This document shows positions 1-7,550 of a stretch of DNA of 29,329 bases, one piece after another. Numbering within the stretch: the stretch's first letter is position 1; each line of letters starts with the position of its first letter. Origin of the DNA: JAEUPI01 sp044222685 (GTDB taxonomy: Bacteria; Pseudomonadota; Gammaproteobacteria; Burkholderiales; Burkholderiaceae_C); NCBI GenBank assembly GCA_044222685.1, contig JBGAMU010000046.1:1-29329 (forward strand). The letters are read 5' to 3'. Under the pieces are notes generated by a model, which worked only from the letters and a program-made list of their open reading frames with translations, did not search any database and was not told where the DNA came from. Both the position numbers and the translations under genes were made by a program.

Positions 1-19
1 GGGCCGGTGCCTGTCAGCC

Positions 20-70
20 GATTATTATTGCAGAAAGCGCAACAATATTTCGCAATTTCGCATATTTATC
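20..70 (+). promoter_or_regulatory. AT-rich candidate promoter/operator upstream of doxX
   Basis: This is a markedly AT-rich island in an otherwise GC-rich window. It contains a perfect tandem 8-bp repeat (ATTTCGCA at 47-54 and 55-62) and an imperfect inverted repeat, GCGCAA (37-42) against TTTCGC (48-53). It ends about 80 bp before the doxX start. The base composition and repeats suggest a regulated promoter for the doxX-gstA pair, but I could not fix a convincing -35/-10 pair. No gene is supported in positions 1-147; the frame is open upstream of 148, but that stretch does not look like DoxX protein. Confidence 0.3.
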
Positions 71-147
71 TCGAATGGGGAAACCATGAAGATGGCTCCC
101 GCTGCGCCACACCCGGCGCGCAACCGAACACTCTCCAGGAGCCTTCC

Positions 148-567
148 ATGAACGATGCACGTCTGACCGGTTACGCCGCGCTGCTGCTGCGCGTGACGCT
201 GGGCACGCTGTTTGTCGCCCACGCGCTGCTCAAGTACTTCGTGTTCACGCTGCCCGGAACCGCGCAGTTCTTCGCTTCGCTCGGCTTGCCCGGCGCGCTC
301 GGCTACGTCACGTTTGCCGCCGAGCTGGTCGGCGGCCTCATGCTGATCGCCGGCGTGAAGGTCCGCGCGGTGTCGCTCGCGCTGGTGCCGGTGCTGCTCG
401 GCGCGACGTGGGCGCACGCCGGCAACGGCTGGGTCTTCTCCGCACCGAACGGCGGCTGGGAGTACCCGGCGTTCTGGACCGTGACGCTGGTCGTGCAGGC
501 GCTGCTCGGCGCGGGCGCGTTCGCGGCCAATCCGGTGCTGCCGGCGCCTGCCCTGCACCGCGCGTGA
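148..567 (+). CDS. DoxX family membrane protein
   Basis: A 139-residue DoxX-family (PF07681-type) integral membrane protein. Four hydrophobic segments are visible at about residues 8-30, 50-70, 74-92 and 106-127. The first carries the LLRVTLGTLFVAHALLK pattern typical of DoxX/YphA proteins, and a small loop with GGWEYP precedes the last helix. DoxX proteins are inner-membrane proteins often linked to oxidative or thiol stress and quinone redox; the exact reaction is not established. The frame is open back to position 7, but the ATG at 148 is chosen because AGGA (137-140) sits 7 nt before it and homologues begin here. gstA follows 43 bp downstream on the same strand, so the two are probably co-transcribed and serve detoxification. 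Confidence 0.85.
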   Translation: MNDARLTGYAALLLRVTLGTLFVAHALLKYFVFTLPGTAQFFASLGLPGALGYVTFAAELVGGLMLIAGVKVRAVSLALVPVLLGATWAHAGNGWVFSAPNGGWEYPAFWTVTLVVQALLGAGAFAANPVLPAPALHRA

Positions 568-610
568 CGCGCGGCCCGTTTCCTCCCACCACTTCGATCG
601 AGGAGTTGCC

Positions 611-1219
611 ATGAAGCTCTATTTCAGTCCCGGCGCGTGCTCGCTGGCCGTGCGCATCGCGCTGACCGAGGCGGGCCTGCCGTTCGCCGCCGACAAGGTC
701 GACCTGCGGACGCACCGGCTCGCCGACGGCACCGACTACTACGCGATCAACCCGAAGGGCTACGTGCCGCTGCTCGAGCTCGACGACGGCCAGCGCCTCA
801 CCGAAGGTCCGGCCATCGTGCAGTACCTGGCCGACAAGGCGCCGGCGAGCGGCCTGGCGCCCGCCGCCGGCACGATGGCGCGCTACCGCCTGATCGAGTG
901 GCTCAACTTCGTGTCGACCGAGCTGCACAAGAGCTATTCGCCGCTGTTCAACCCGGCCATGCCCGAGGAAGGCAAGGCGGTCTACCGCGAGCGACTGAAG
1001 GGCCGCTACAAGTACGTCAACGAACAGCTCGAAGGCAAACAGTTCCTGATGGGCGACACGTTCAGCGTCGCTGATGCCTACCTGTTCACCGTGACGAGCT
1101 GGGCCAAGCACGTCGGCGTCGACGTCACCGGCCTGGCCAACGTGCAGGCCTTCATGGCGCGTGTCGCGGCGCGGCCGTCGGTGCAGGCGGCATTGAAGGC
1201 CGAAGGCCTCACCAAGTAG
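611..1219 (+). CDS. gstA: Glutathione S-transferase, beta class (GstA-like)
   Basis: A 202-residue cytosolic glutathione S-transferase that would conjugate or reduce electrophilic substrates with glutathione. It closely follows the Escherichia coli GstA pattern: an N-terminal MKLYFSPGACSLA thioredoxin-like domain (about 1-80) and an all-helical C-terminal domain (about 88-202). The beta-class active-site residues Cys10 and His106 (in TELHKSYSPLF) are both present. The NPKGYVP cis-proline segment (about 47-53) and LTEGPAIVQYLAD (glutathione gamma-glutamyl contact) are intact. The ATG at 611 follows GAGGAG at 600-605. It sits downstream of doxX in an apparent two-gene operon. Length and motifs are normal for the family. 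Confidence 0.93.
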   Translation: MKLYFSPGACSLAVRIALTEAGLPFAADKVDLRTHRLADGTDYYAINPKGYVPLLELDDGQRLTEGPAIVQYLADKAPASGLAPAAGTMARYRLIEWLNFVSTELHKSYSPLFNPAMPEEGKAVYRERLKGRYKYVNEQLEGKQFLMGDTFSVADAYLFTVTSWAKHVGVDVTGLANVQAFMARVAARPSVQAALKAEGLTK

Positions 1220-1228
1220 GGCTTCGAG

Positions 1229-1255
1229 CGGGCCGGCGGTTGCGGCGCCGGCCCG
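1229..1255. terminator. Bidirectional hairpin between convergent genes
   Basis: A perfect 10-bp GC stem (1229-1238 pairing with 1246-1255) encloses a 7-nt loop. It lies between the stops of gstA (+) and the thioredoxin-like gene (-). There is no clear T tract on either side, so termination would rely on the very stable stem. The convergent position supports the call. Confidence 0.5.
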
Positions 1256-1267
1256 AACGCGTGCGCC

Positions 1268-2833
1268 TCAAGCGCTCGTCCTCGCCGTCGCGCGGCGCAA
1301 CACGCCGTCGCAGGCGGCCCGCTGAGGGTCGCCCGCATTCAGCTTGCCGCAGACGCCGTCGAGCTGCGTTTTCAGGCGCGAGACCACCGCGTCGTGCTTG
1401 CCGCCGGCGTTCCAGCTGGCCAGTTTGTCGCCGATGCGCTTGAGCGACCGCACGCTGCGCCCGTCGAAGGCGCTTGCCTCGCCGCCGGCGTCCAGGAAGA
1501 CCTGCGACACCGCCCTTTCGAGCCGCGCCTCGTCGTCGGGCGCCAGCTCGACCAGCGCGCTGACGTAGGAGCTGCCCCACTGCAGCCGCGTGGCGGGACC
1601 CTCGCTCTTGACATAAGCCTGCTCGTACCAGCCGAGCGCCTCGCCCTTGCGGCCCAGCTTGCGCGCGTTGCTGCCCAGGTGGCTCATCAGGTAGTAGGGC
1701 GAGTGGCTCTTGTCGAGGTTGGACTTCAGCAGCGCATCGGACTCGCCCCACAGACCGGCCTGGCCGAGCAGATGTGCCGCGGTGCTGATGACGGCCTGGC
1801 GCTCGTAGCCGTCGGTGATTTCGCGGTCGACCCGTTCGCTCGCCTCGCGCACCTGCTGCAGCAAGGGCGCGGCGATCTTCGGATGCCGGGCGTCCTTCGG
1901 CGTGTCGATGCGCGCCAGCTCGACGCGGCCGAGCAGCGCCGACAGGCGGTCGCCCCGCGACAGCGACGGGTCGGCCTCGAGGCGGCGCAACGCTGCGTCG
2001 AACTGCGCCACCAGCGCCTTGCGCGGAGCGCCGCCGTCGGGCGTCAATGCCTTGGTGATGTCGGGCGCATAGTTGACGAACACATCCATCTGTCGCCGCG
2101 TCAGCGCCGCGTCGGCCAGCCAGCCGCGCACGCGGGTGCGCAGCGCAGCGTCGGGCTTGACGCCCTTGCCGTCGTCGCTGTCGGCCAGCGCCTTCAGCAT
2201 GAGGCGGGTCGCGCTGTCCGCTTCACTGGCCGGGCAACTGCGCGACAGCTGGGCCAGCAGGCCCGGCCGCTCGGCGGCACCGACCAATTGTGCCTCGTCG
2301 GTGTCCCAGGAATAGAACGCCAGCATGCGCCACTCGGCGCCCGTCAGCGGCCTGCCCGCACGCGCATCGGTCAGCACGGCCTTGACCGGCCGCCCGCCGG
2401 CCAGGCCCAGCTGCAGCACCTGCATCACCTGCGGGGCATCGACCTCGCCCGGCAGACGGGTGATCTCCGCGCCCTCGGGGTTCATCAGCACCATCGTCGG
2501 ATAGCCGCTGACCTTGAACCGCGCGCCGAGCTTCTGCGCGCCGGGCAGGTCGCCGTCGATGTTGACGGCCACGAAGCTGCGACTGCGCTCGATGAAGTCC
2601 TGCCGATTGAACAGCGTGGCCTTCAGCTGGTTGCACGGCGGGCACCACTTGGCACCCCAGTACAGCAGCAGCGGCTTCTTCTCGGCACGCGCCTGCGTGA
2701 AGGCGCGTTCGATGTCGGCATCGCCCGCCGCCGGCAGCCAGGCCACGTCGTCGGCCGCCCGCGCGCCGGCAACCGCCAGGCCGGTCAGGGCCGCGGCGAG
2801 GACGATCGCCCAACGATGCAAGGCTCGATGCAT
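1268..2833 (-). CDS. Exported thioredoxin-domain protein with long helical C-terminal region
   Basis: A 521-residue protein with an N-terminal signal peptide (about 1-26, ending AGARA) and a thioredoxin fold at about 30-140. The fold carries a WCPPC redox site (Cys64, Cys67) and the cis-proline loop GYPTMVLMNPEG. The remaining ~370 residues are alpha-helical with TPR-like spacing and no recognised catalytic motif. It probably acts in the periplasm as a thiol oxidoreductase, with the helical part as a partner-binding scaffold; the substrate is unknown. The frame stays open to 3040, but the ATG at 2833 is chosen because GGAGG lies just upstream and the signal peptide starts here. It is divergent from terC across a 149-bp gap and convergent with gstA. 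Confidence 0.8.
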   Translation of the reverse strand: MHRALHRWAIVLAAALTGLAVAGARAADDVAWLPAAGDADIERAFTQARAEKKPLLLYWGAKWCPPCNQLKATLFNRQDFIERSRSFVAVNIDGDLPGAQKLGARFKVSGYPTMVLMNPEGAEITRLPGEVDAPQVMQVLQLGLAGGRPVKAVLTDARAGRPLTGAEWRMLAFYSWDTDEAQLVGAAERPGLLAQLSRSCPASEADSATRLMLKALADSDDGKGVKPDAALRTRVRGWLADAALTRRQMDVFVNYAPDITKALTPDGGAPRKALVAQFDAALRRLEADPSLSRGDRLSALLGRVELARIDTPKDARHPKIAAPLLQQVREASERVDREITDGYERQAVISTAAHLLGQAGLWGESDALLKSNLDKSHSPYYLMSHLGSNARKLGRKGEALGWYEQAYVKSEGPATRLQWGSSYVSALVELAPDDEARLERAVSQVFLDAGGEASAFDGRSVRSLKRIGDKLASWNAGGKHDAVVSRLKTQLDGVCGKLNAGDPQRAACDGVLRRATARTSA

Positions 2834-2982
2834 ACTGCCTCCGGCTGCAGGGAAATCTCGAAAACCACATTGTGGCCGCTCGCCTGGCTGCCTGCACGCC
2901 CCGCGAACACGCAGGGTCATGCCCGTCGGCAGCCACCGGCGCCACGACAATGCGGCCCGTCGCGACCGCCGAACCGCCGAAC

Positions 2983-3756
2983 ATGCTCGAACTGCTGACC
3001 GACCCGCAGGCCTGGATCGCCTTCGCCACGCTGACCGCACTCGAACTGGTGCTCGGCATCGACAACGTGATCTTCATCTCGATCCTGGTCGACAAGCTGC
3101 CCCGCGAGAAGCGTGAATTCACCCGGCGCATCGGCCTGTTCATGGCGATGTTCATGCGCATCGGGTTGCTGCTGGTGCTCTCGTGGATCGTCGGGCTGGT
3201 GGCCCCGCTGTTCACCGTGCTCGGCCAGGCCATTTCGGGGCGCGACCTGATCCTCATCCTCGGCGGCCTGTTCCTGATCTGGAAGAGCACCGGCGAGATC
3301 CATCAGTCGCTCGAAGGCGAGGAGGGCTCGACCTCCGGCGCGGTGAAGGCCACCTTCGCCGCCGTGGTGCTGCAGATCATGGTGGTCGACCTGGTGTTCT
3401 CGCTCGACTCGATCATCACGGCAGTCGGCATGGTCGACGAGATCGCGGTGATGGTCGCCGCGGTGATCGTCTCGGTCGGGCTGATGATGCTGTTCGCCGG
3501 TGCGATCGGCCGCTTCGTGTCGGACCACCCGACGATCAAGATGCTCGCGTTGTCGTTCCTGGTCGTCGTCGGCGTCGTGCTGATCGCCGAGGGCTTCGAT
3601 CATCACGTGCCCAAGGGTTACGTCTACTTCGCGATGGCGTTCTCGGTCGGGGTGGAGATGCTCAACATCCGGATGCGCAAGCGCGCTGCCAAGCCGGCGC
3701 AACTGCACTCGCCCTATCGGGCAGACGACGCGCCGTCCGGTCCGCCTCGGCACTGA
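2983..3756 (+). CDS. TerC family integral membrane protein
   Basis: A 257-residue TerC-family (PF03741) inner-membrane protein with about seven hydrophobic segments. The two family signatures are clear: ELVLGIDNVIFISI near the N-terminus and DLVFSLDSIITAVG near residues 130-150, whose membrane-embedded acidic residues are thought to coordinate metal ions. Family members such as Alx and MntX-like TerC proteins are associated with manganese export or tellurite resistance. The start at 2983 (MLELLTDPQAW) matches the usual family N-terminus; an in-frame ATG at 2950 is possible, and neither has a strong Shine-Dalgarno sequence. The reading frame is open further upstream but reads as low-complexity shadow. 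It ends 7 bp from the convergent XRE gene. Confidence 0.87.
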   Translation: MLELLTDPQAWIAFATLTALELVLGIDNVIFISILVDKLPREKREFTRRIGLFMAMFMRIGLLLVLSWIVGLVAPLFTVLGQAISGRDLILILGGLFLIWKSTGEIHQSLEGEEGSTSGAVKATFAAVVLQIMVVDLVFSLDSIITAVGMVDEIAVMVAAVIVSVGLMMLFAGAIGRFVSDHPTIKMLALSFLVVVGVVLIAEGFDHHVPKGYVYFAMAFSVGVEMLNIRMRKRAAKPAQLHSPYRADDAPSGPPRH

Positions 3757-3763
3757 CAGCCGC

Positions 3764-4546
3764 TCACGCGGCTTGCGCCAGCGCCGCCCGCGTGGCCTCG
3801 TTGGCAGGAAAGAAGTGCTCGACCCGCAGCGACGCGGCCGTGACGTCGAGCGGCGCGCCGAAGGTCGTGAACGCGGAAAAGAACGCCAGCTCGCGCCCGT
3901 CGGCCGCACGCAGCCGTGTCAGCAGCAGCGGCGTGCTGCCGCCGCCGGCCGCCGGCTGGCTCCAGCGCCGCGGCATCGCCGGTCGCAGCTCGTCGACGAT
4001 GGCGCGCAGCGCCGGGCAGGCCAATGCCTCGCGCTGCGCGCGCTGCCACACCTCGGTCACCACCTCGTCGGCATTGATCAGCCGCGCGCCGAGGCCGCCC
4101 GGCGCGAGCATCGCGCGCAACAGGTTCGGCGGCGCCGGCCCCGCGGCCAGATCGAGCCCCAGCAACTGCAACAGGCGCGCGGTGCCACGATTGGCCTGCA
4201 GCAGGTGCCAGGCGTCGTCGAGCACGAAGGCGGGCGCCGGGTCATGCGCGTCGAGCAGGCGAGTCAGCGCGTCGCGGATCGGCGCCATGTCGGCATCGGC
4301 GAGCGAGCGCTGCGCGAAGCGCGGCGCATAACCCGCCGCCAGCAGCGCCGCATTACGCTCCGACAGCGGCGCATCGAGCGCGTCGAGCAGCGCATGCAGC
4401 ATCTCGCGGCTGGCCGCGGCGCGCCCGGTCTCGATGCAAGACAGGTGGCGCTGCGACACGCCCACGCGCAGCGACAGTTCGAGCTGGCTGATCCGCCTGC
4501 CCTGGCGCAGGCGGCGCAACGATGCACCGGCAAGGGGTGGACTCAT
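3764..4546 (-). CDS. XRE-family repressor with MmyB-like ligand-binding domain
   Basis: A 260-residue transcriptional regulator. Residues about 8-62 form a Cro/CI-type helix-turn-helix (LRRLRQGRRISQLELSLRVG, then SQRHLSCIETGR). The rest resembles the MmyB-like ligand-binding domain (PF17765), with the typical APAFVLDDAWHLLQANRG segment at about 103-120, a PAS-like fold believed to bind a small hydrophobic ligand. It is divergent from the small membrane protein gene at 4664. A perfect 17-bp palindrome lies 35 bp upstream of its ATG and is the obvious operator candidate for autoregulation and control of the divergent gene. The ligand is unknown. Confidence 0.85.
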   Translation of the reverse strand: MSPPLAGASLRRLRQGRRISQLELSLRVGVSQRHLSCIETGRAAASREMLHALLDALDAPLSERNAALLAAGYAPRFAQRSLADADMAPIRDALTRLLDAHDPAPAFVLDDAWHLLQANRGTARLLQLLGLDLAAGPAPPNLLRAMLAPGGLGARLINADEVVTEVWQRAQREALACPALRAIVDELRPAMPRRWSQPAAGGGSTPLLLTRLRAADGRELAFFSAFTTFGAPLDVTAASLRVEHFFPANEATRAALAQAA

Positions 4547-4581
4547 GGCCGCGATGCTGCCGCAAGCGCGTTCACCCTGCC

Positions 4582-4598
4582 ATGACCTGCGAGGTCAT
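4582..4598. promoter_or_regulatory. Perfect 17-bp palindromic operator candidate
   Basis: ATGACCTGCGAGGTCAT has perfect 7-bp arms with a 3-bp centre. It lies in the 117-bp divergent intergenic region, 35 bp from the XRE/MmyB start and 65 bp from the start of the small membrane protein. The size, symmetry and place fit a dimeric HTH repressor site. A TTGCGG overlapping its right edge could serve as a weak -35 for the plus-strand gene. Confidence 0.65.
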
Positions 4599-4663
4599 TG
4601 CGGGGCCGCGGTCGGCTCGCCACACTGGCCCAACCGTCTAGTTCAGCCAACGGAGTTGCCATC

Positions 4664-4981
4664 ATGCGAAGCTTGCTCATCGTCGTCACCACCGCCTTCT
4701 GCGCCTTCACCATCTGGATCGTCAGCCGCACCGGCCTGGCCGGCTTCTACGACCAGCTCGCCGCCAGCCCGGCGGCCTGGCAGGTGCTGGCCGACATCAG
4801 CATCGCGCTCGGCCTGGTGCTCGTCTGGATGTGGCGCGACGCACAGGCGCACGGACGCACGTTTTGGCCGTACGTGCCGCTGACGCTGATGCTCGGCTCG
4901 ATCGGCCCGCTGCTGTACCTGCTGTTGCGGCCGGCCGCGTCGCCGGCGGTCGGCGCCAATCGCACGTCAGCAGCCGCCTGA
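4664..4981 (+). CDS. Small DUF2834-like membrane protein
   Basis: A 105-residue protein with three hydrophobic segments at about residues 3-22, 40-57 and 70-88. The ADISIALGLVLVWMWRDAQ pattern and the closing PLTLMLGSIGPLLYLLLRP resemble DUF2834 family proteins; that assignment is by memory of the pattern. The function is unknown. The ATG at 4664 follows CGGAG at 4651-4655, which settles the start over an upstream in-frame ATG at 4598. Divergent from the XRE/MmyB regulator and downstream of its palindrome, it is probably the main regulated target. Its last 15 bp overlap the convergent gene at 4967-5692. Confidence 0.72.
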   Translation: MRSLLIVVTTAFCAFTIWIVSRTGLAGFYDQLAASPAAWQVLADISIALGLVLVWMWRDAQAHGRTFWPYVPLTLMLGSIGPLLYLLLRPAASPAVGANRTSAAA

Positions 4982-5692
4982 GCCTTCGTCCGCAGGCGGG
5001 GCGCCCAGCCAGGCCTGCGCGTCGTCGTCCACCGGCTCCGGCGCCGCGCGGGCCAGCGCCATCCAGACCGCAAACGGCAGGCGAAAGCCGCGCACCGGCG
5101 CCGGGCGCGCCACCTCGAGCGCGCCGTCGCCGGCCAACATGACGCCGAAGGCCTCGGGAATCTCGTCGACCCGCCCGATACCCTCGCGCAGCACGTACCA
5201 GCACTGGCTGCACAGCTGCAGGTAGGCCTGGCCCTTTTCGACGCGGCGCAGGTCGGCCAGCAGGTCGGCGCGGCGCACCTTGATCTCGTGCACCACCGGC
5301 TCGACGTAGTCCTCCACCGTGGTGTGGCGGATCGAATAGACGTCGGGCATCGCCATCGCCCACGCCACCGCGTCTGCCTCGCCGACGCGCGCGCGCAGCG
5401 ACAGGCCGCGCCAGACCACGCGGCCGGCGCGCTGCATCTCGCGCGCCACGCGCGCCACCAGCGCCTCGTGCGCGTCACGCGCGGCGCGGTTCTGGTTCAG
5501 CGTGGCCGCCAGCACGGCCACGCCGGCGTCGGTGACACGCAGCGTCTCGCGGCCGTCGCCATCGCGCTGGCGCTCCAGCAGGCCGGCGGCGAGCAGCTCG
5601 ACCTCGATCAGGTCCTGGCAGGGCCAGCCGGCCGAGCGCCAGATCTCGCGCAGGCGGCGGCGGTGCAGGGGCTTCAGCACGTCGTGGTCCAC
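4967..5692 (-). CDS. Conserved protein with PD-(D/E)XK/MmcB-like motif
   Basis: A 241-residue soluble protein. The N-terminus (about 8-66) looks like a winged helix (LIEVELLAAGLLERQ, then LRVTDAGVAVLAA). The second half has the order Asp117 (MPDVYSIRHTT), then Glu136-Ile-Lys138 in VVHEIKVRRADLLADLR, then YLQLCSQCWYVL and IPEAFGVMLA. This layout resembles the MmcB-like/PD-(D/E)XK nuclease fold (PF06319-type), hence a possible role in DNA processing; this is inference, not a firm assignment. The start is GTG at 5692 with AAGGAAGG just upstream. It lies 27 bp after the Crp-type gene and may be the last gene of that operon. It overlaps the convergent small membrane gene by 15 bp. Confidence 0.6.
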   Translation of the reverse strand: MDHDVLKPLHRRRLREIWRSAGWPCQDLIEVELLAAGLLERQRDGDGRETLRVTDAGVAVLAATLNQNRAARDAHEALVARVAREMQRAGRVVWRGLSLRARVGEADAVAWAMAMPDVYSIRHTTVEDYVEPVVHEIKVRRADLLADLRRVEKGQAYLQLCSQCWYVLREGIGRVDEIPEAFGVMLAGDGALEVARPAPVRGFRLPFAVWMALARAAPEPVDDDAQAWLGAPPADEGSGGC

Positions 5693-5719
5693 GACCTTCC
5701 TTCAGACCGGTTGCGGCGG

Positions 5720-6400
5720 CTACCAGTGCTTGGGCAGCGGCTTTTTCAGCACGATGCGCTCGCGGCTGACCTCGACATAGCCGCCGGCCGCCAGATCCTG
5801 CAGGATCCGGTTGATCATGCTGCGCGAGGCGCCTACGCGGTCGGCGATCGCCTGCTGGCTGAGCGGCCCGGGCACGATGCGCACACCCGCGTGCTCGCGC
5901 GCCAGCTCGTTGAACAGCTGCGCCACGCGGCCGTAGACGTCCTTCGACACCAGCCCCTGCACGTTGCGGCTGAGCGCGCGCACGCGCTGGATCAGGTGCT
6001 GGATGACATGGAAGGCGAGGTCGGGCCGTTGCATCAGCGTGCGCTCGAAGTCGGCACGCACGATCATCGTCAGCCGCGCGGGCGTCAGCGCGATCACCGA
6101 CGCACTGCGCGTCTGCCCATCGAGCATCAACTCGCCGAAGTACTCGCCCGGCCCCAGCGTGTTGAGCTCGACCTCGCGCCCTTCGTCGTCCGACACGTAC
6201 ACCCGCAGGCGCCCTTGCTGGATGACGTACATCGACAGCGCCGGCTCGCCCTCGGTGACGACGATCGCGCCCTTGGCGAACTGGCGCGACGACCCGAGGC
6301 GCACCAGCTCCTCGAGCAGGTTCGCCGGCAGGGCGGTCGCCGAACGCGTCTCGGGCCGGGCTGGGCCCGCTGGCGGCGCAGCAGGGGATCTGGCGTCCAT
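5720..6400 (-). CDS. Crp/Fnr-family regulator with intact cyclic-nucleotide signature
   Basis: A 226-residue transcription factor. The cyclic-nucleotide-binding beta-roll (about 25-115) holds GEYFGELMLDGQTRSASV, so the cAMP-contacting Glu90 and Arg98-Ser99 of the GEL...RS signature are kept. A long dimerisation helix follows, then a Crp-type winged helix (about 155-218). Its recognition helix reads GASRSMINRIL: Arg193 and Arg198 match E. coli CRP Arg180 and Arg185, but Ser194 replaces Glu181, so the DNA site may differ. There are no Fnr-type cysteines. ATG at 6400 is chosen; a GTG at 6454 would overlap the upstream gene. It is 34 bp downstream of the cyclase gene, which suggests the cyclase product is its ligand. 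Confidence 0.85.
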   Translation of the reverse strand: MDARSPAAPPAGPARPETRSATALPANLLEELVRLGSSRQFAKGAIVVTEGEPALSMYVIQQGRLRVYVSDDEGREVELNTLGPGEYFGELMLDGQTRSASVIALTPARLTMIVRADFERTLMQRPDLAFHVIQHLIQRVRALSRNVQGLVSKDVYGRVAQLFNELAREHAGVRIVPGPLSQQAIADRVGASRSMINRILQDLAAGGYVEVSRERIVLKKPLPKHW

Positions 6401-6434
6401 CGCCCCGGCATCATGCCGCAGCAGGGCAGCGTCG

Positions 6435-7550
6435 TCAGGTCGCGATCGCCGCACGCACGCGCGATGTCGCCACCGGCCGCTGCAAGCCCTTCAACACCAG
6501 CTCGCCGGCCGGCTCAATGACGAATTCATCGTCGACGAGCGCCGCCACCACGCGCGGCGCCAGCAGGATCTCGCCGCCGCGGGCCTCGCTGCACAGCCGC
6601 GCGGCCAGGTTGGTGACGGTGCCGATCGCGCCATAGTCGATGCGGCCCTCGAAGCCGATGCCACCGATGGTGGCAAATCCCATGGCGACGCCGATGCCCA
6701 GCTGCAGCTCGTAGCCGCGGCGCTTCCAGCCCTGCGCCAGCTGACCGGTGCGCTGCTGCATCTGCAGCGCCATGCGCACCGCGCGCGCGGCCGGGTCGGG
6801 CACCGGCGCCGGATCGTTGAAGAACACCATGATGCCGTCGCCGGTGAAGCGCTCCAGCGTGCCCTCGTGCGCCAGGATCAGCTCGCCCATCGCCGCGTGG
6901 TACTCGCGCAGCACGCCCATCACCTCCTCCGGGTCCGAGGTCTCGGTGAAGGCGGTGAAGCCGCGCAGGTCGAGGAACACCACGGCGATCTCGCGGCGGT
7001 GGCTCTTCAGCGGGTCGTCGGCGCCGCCGGCCAGGATGGCTTCGGCCAACTGCGGCGAGAAGAAGCGCTTCAGGCGCTGCAGCCGCTCGAGCTGCTGCAC
7101 GCCGTCGCTGACCCGCTGCTCGAGCGTACGGTTCCAGCCCTCGAGCTCCGACTTCTGCGCCTGCACCTGGTCGTACAGCGCCTTGATGCGCAACAGCGAG
7201 CGCACCCGCGCCAGCAGCTCGGCCTGGTTGACCGGCTTGGTCAGGAAGTCGTCGGCGCCCGCCTCCAGGCCCTTGATGCGCTCCTGCGCCGGGTCGAGCG
7301 CGGTGACCAGCACCACCGGCAGGATGCCGGTCCGAGGGTCGGCGCGGATCGCCTGGCACACGTCGTAGCCGCTCATGCCGGGCATCATCACGTCGAGCAG
7401 CACCAGGTCGGGCATGTCGGCGGCGATACGCTCCAGCGCCTCGACGCCCGACGCCGCGGTGCTGGTGCGAAAGCCCTTGGCCGCCAGCACGTCGGCCAGC
7501 AGCTTGACGTTCTTGGCGATGTCGTCGACGACGAGGATGTGCGCGCTCAT
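6435..7550 (-). CDS. Response regulator fused to class III adenylate/guanylate cyclase
   Basis: A 371-residue cytosolic protein. The receiver domain (1-120) has the acidic pair Asp9/Asp10, phosphoacceptor Asp53 and Lys105. A coiled-coil linker (about 122-165) leads to a class III cyclase domain (about 185-371). Metal ligands Asp194 (VVFLDLRGFTAF) and Asp238 (RFTGDGIMVFF) and the transition-state residues Asn314 and Arg318 (TNLAARL) are present. The base-selecting positions are unusual: Arg234 where a Lys is normal and Gly307 where Asp or Thr is normal, so the nucleotide product cannot be read from sequence. Phosphorylation by the nearby kinase would set cyclase output. Its ATG overlaps the upstream receiver gene by 4 bp. 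Confidence 0.87.
   Translation of the reverse strand: MSAHILVVDDIAKNVKLLADVLAAKGFRTSTAASGVEALERIAADMPDLVLLDVMMPGMSGYDVCQAIRADPRTGILPVVLVTALDPAQERIKGLEAGADDFLTKPVNQAELLARVRSLLRIKALYDQVQAQKSELEGWNRTLEQRVSDGVQQLERLQRLKRFFSPQLAEAILAGGADDPLKSHRREIAVVFLDLRGFTAFTETSDPEEVMGVLREYHAAMGELILAHEGTLERFTGDGIMVFFNDPAPVPDPAARAVRMALQMQQRTGQLAQGWKRRGYELQLGIGVAMGFATIGGIGFEGRIDYGAIGTVTNLAARLCSEARGGEILLAPRVVAALVDDEFVIEPAGELVLKGLQRPVATSRVRAAIAT

Noticed and set aside
1394..2998. 534-codon plus-strand frame opposite the thioredoxin-like gene
   Set aside because: Low-complexity His/Gln/Arg/Leu composition and no motif; the minus strand has a signal peptide and WCPPC.
2834..3040. N-terminal extension of the thioredoxin-like protein to 3040
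   Set aside because: The extension is Arg-rich, overlaps the terC start region, and would bury the signal peptide; GGAGG marks ATG 2833.
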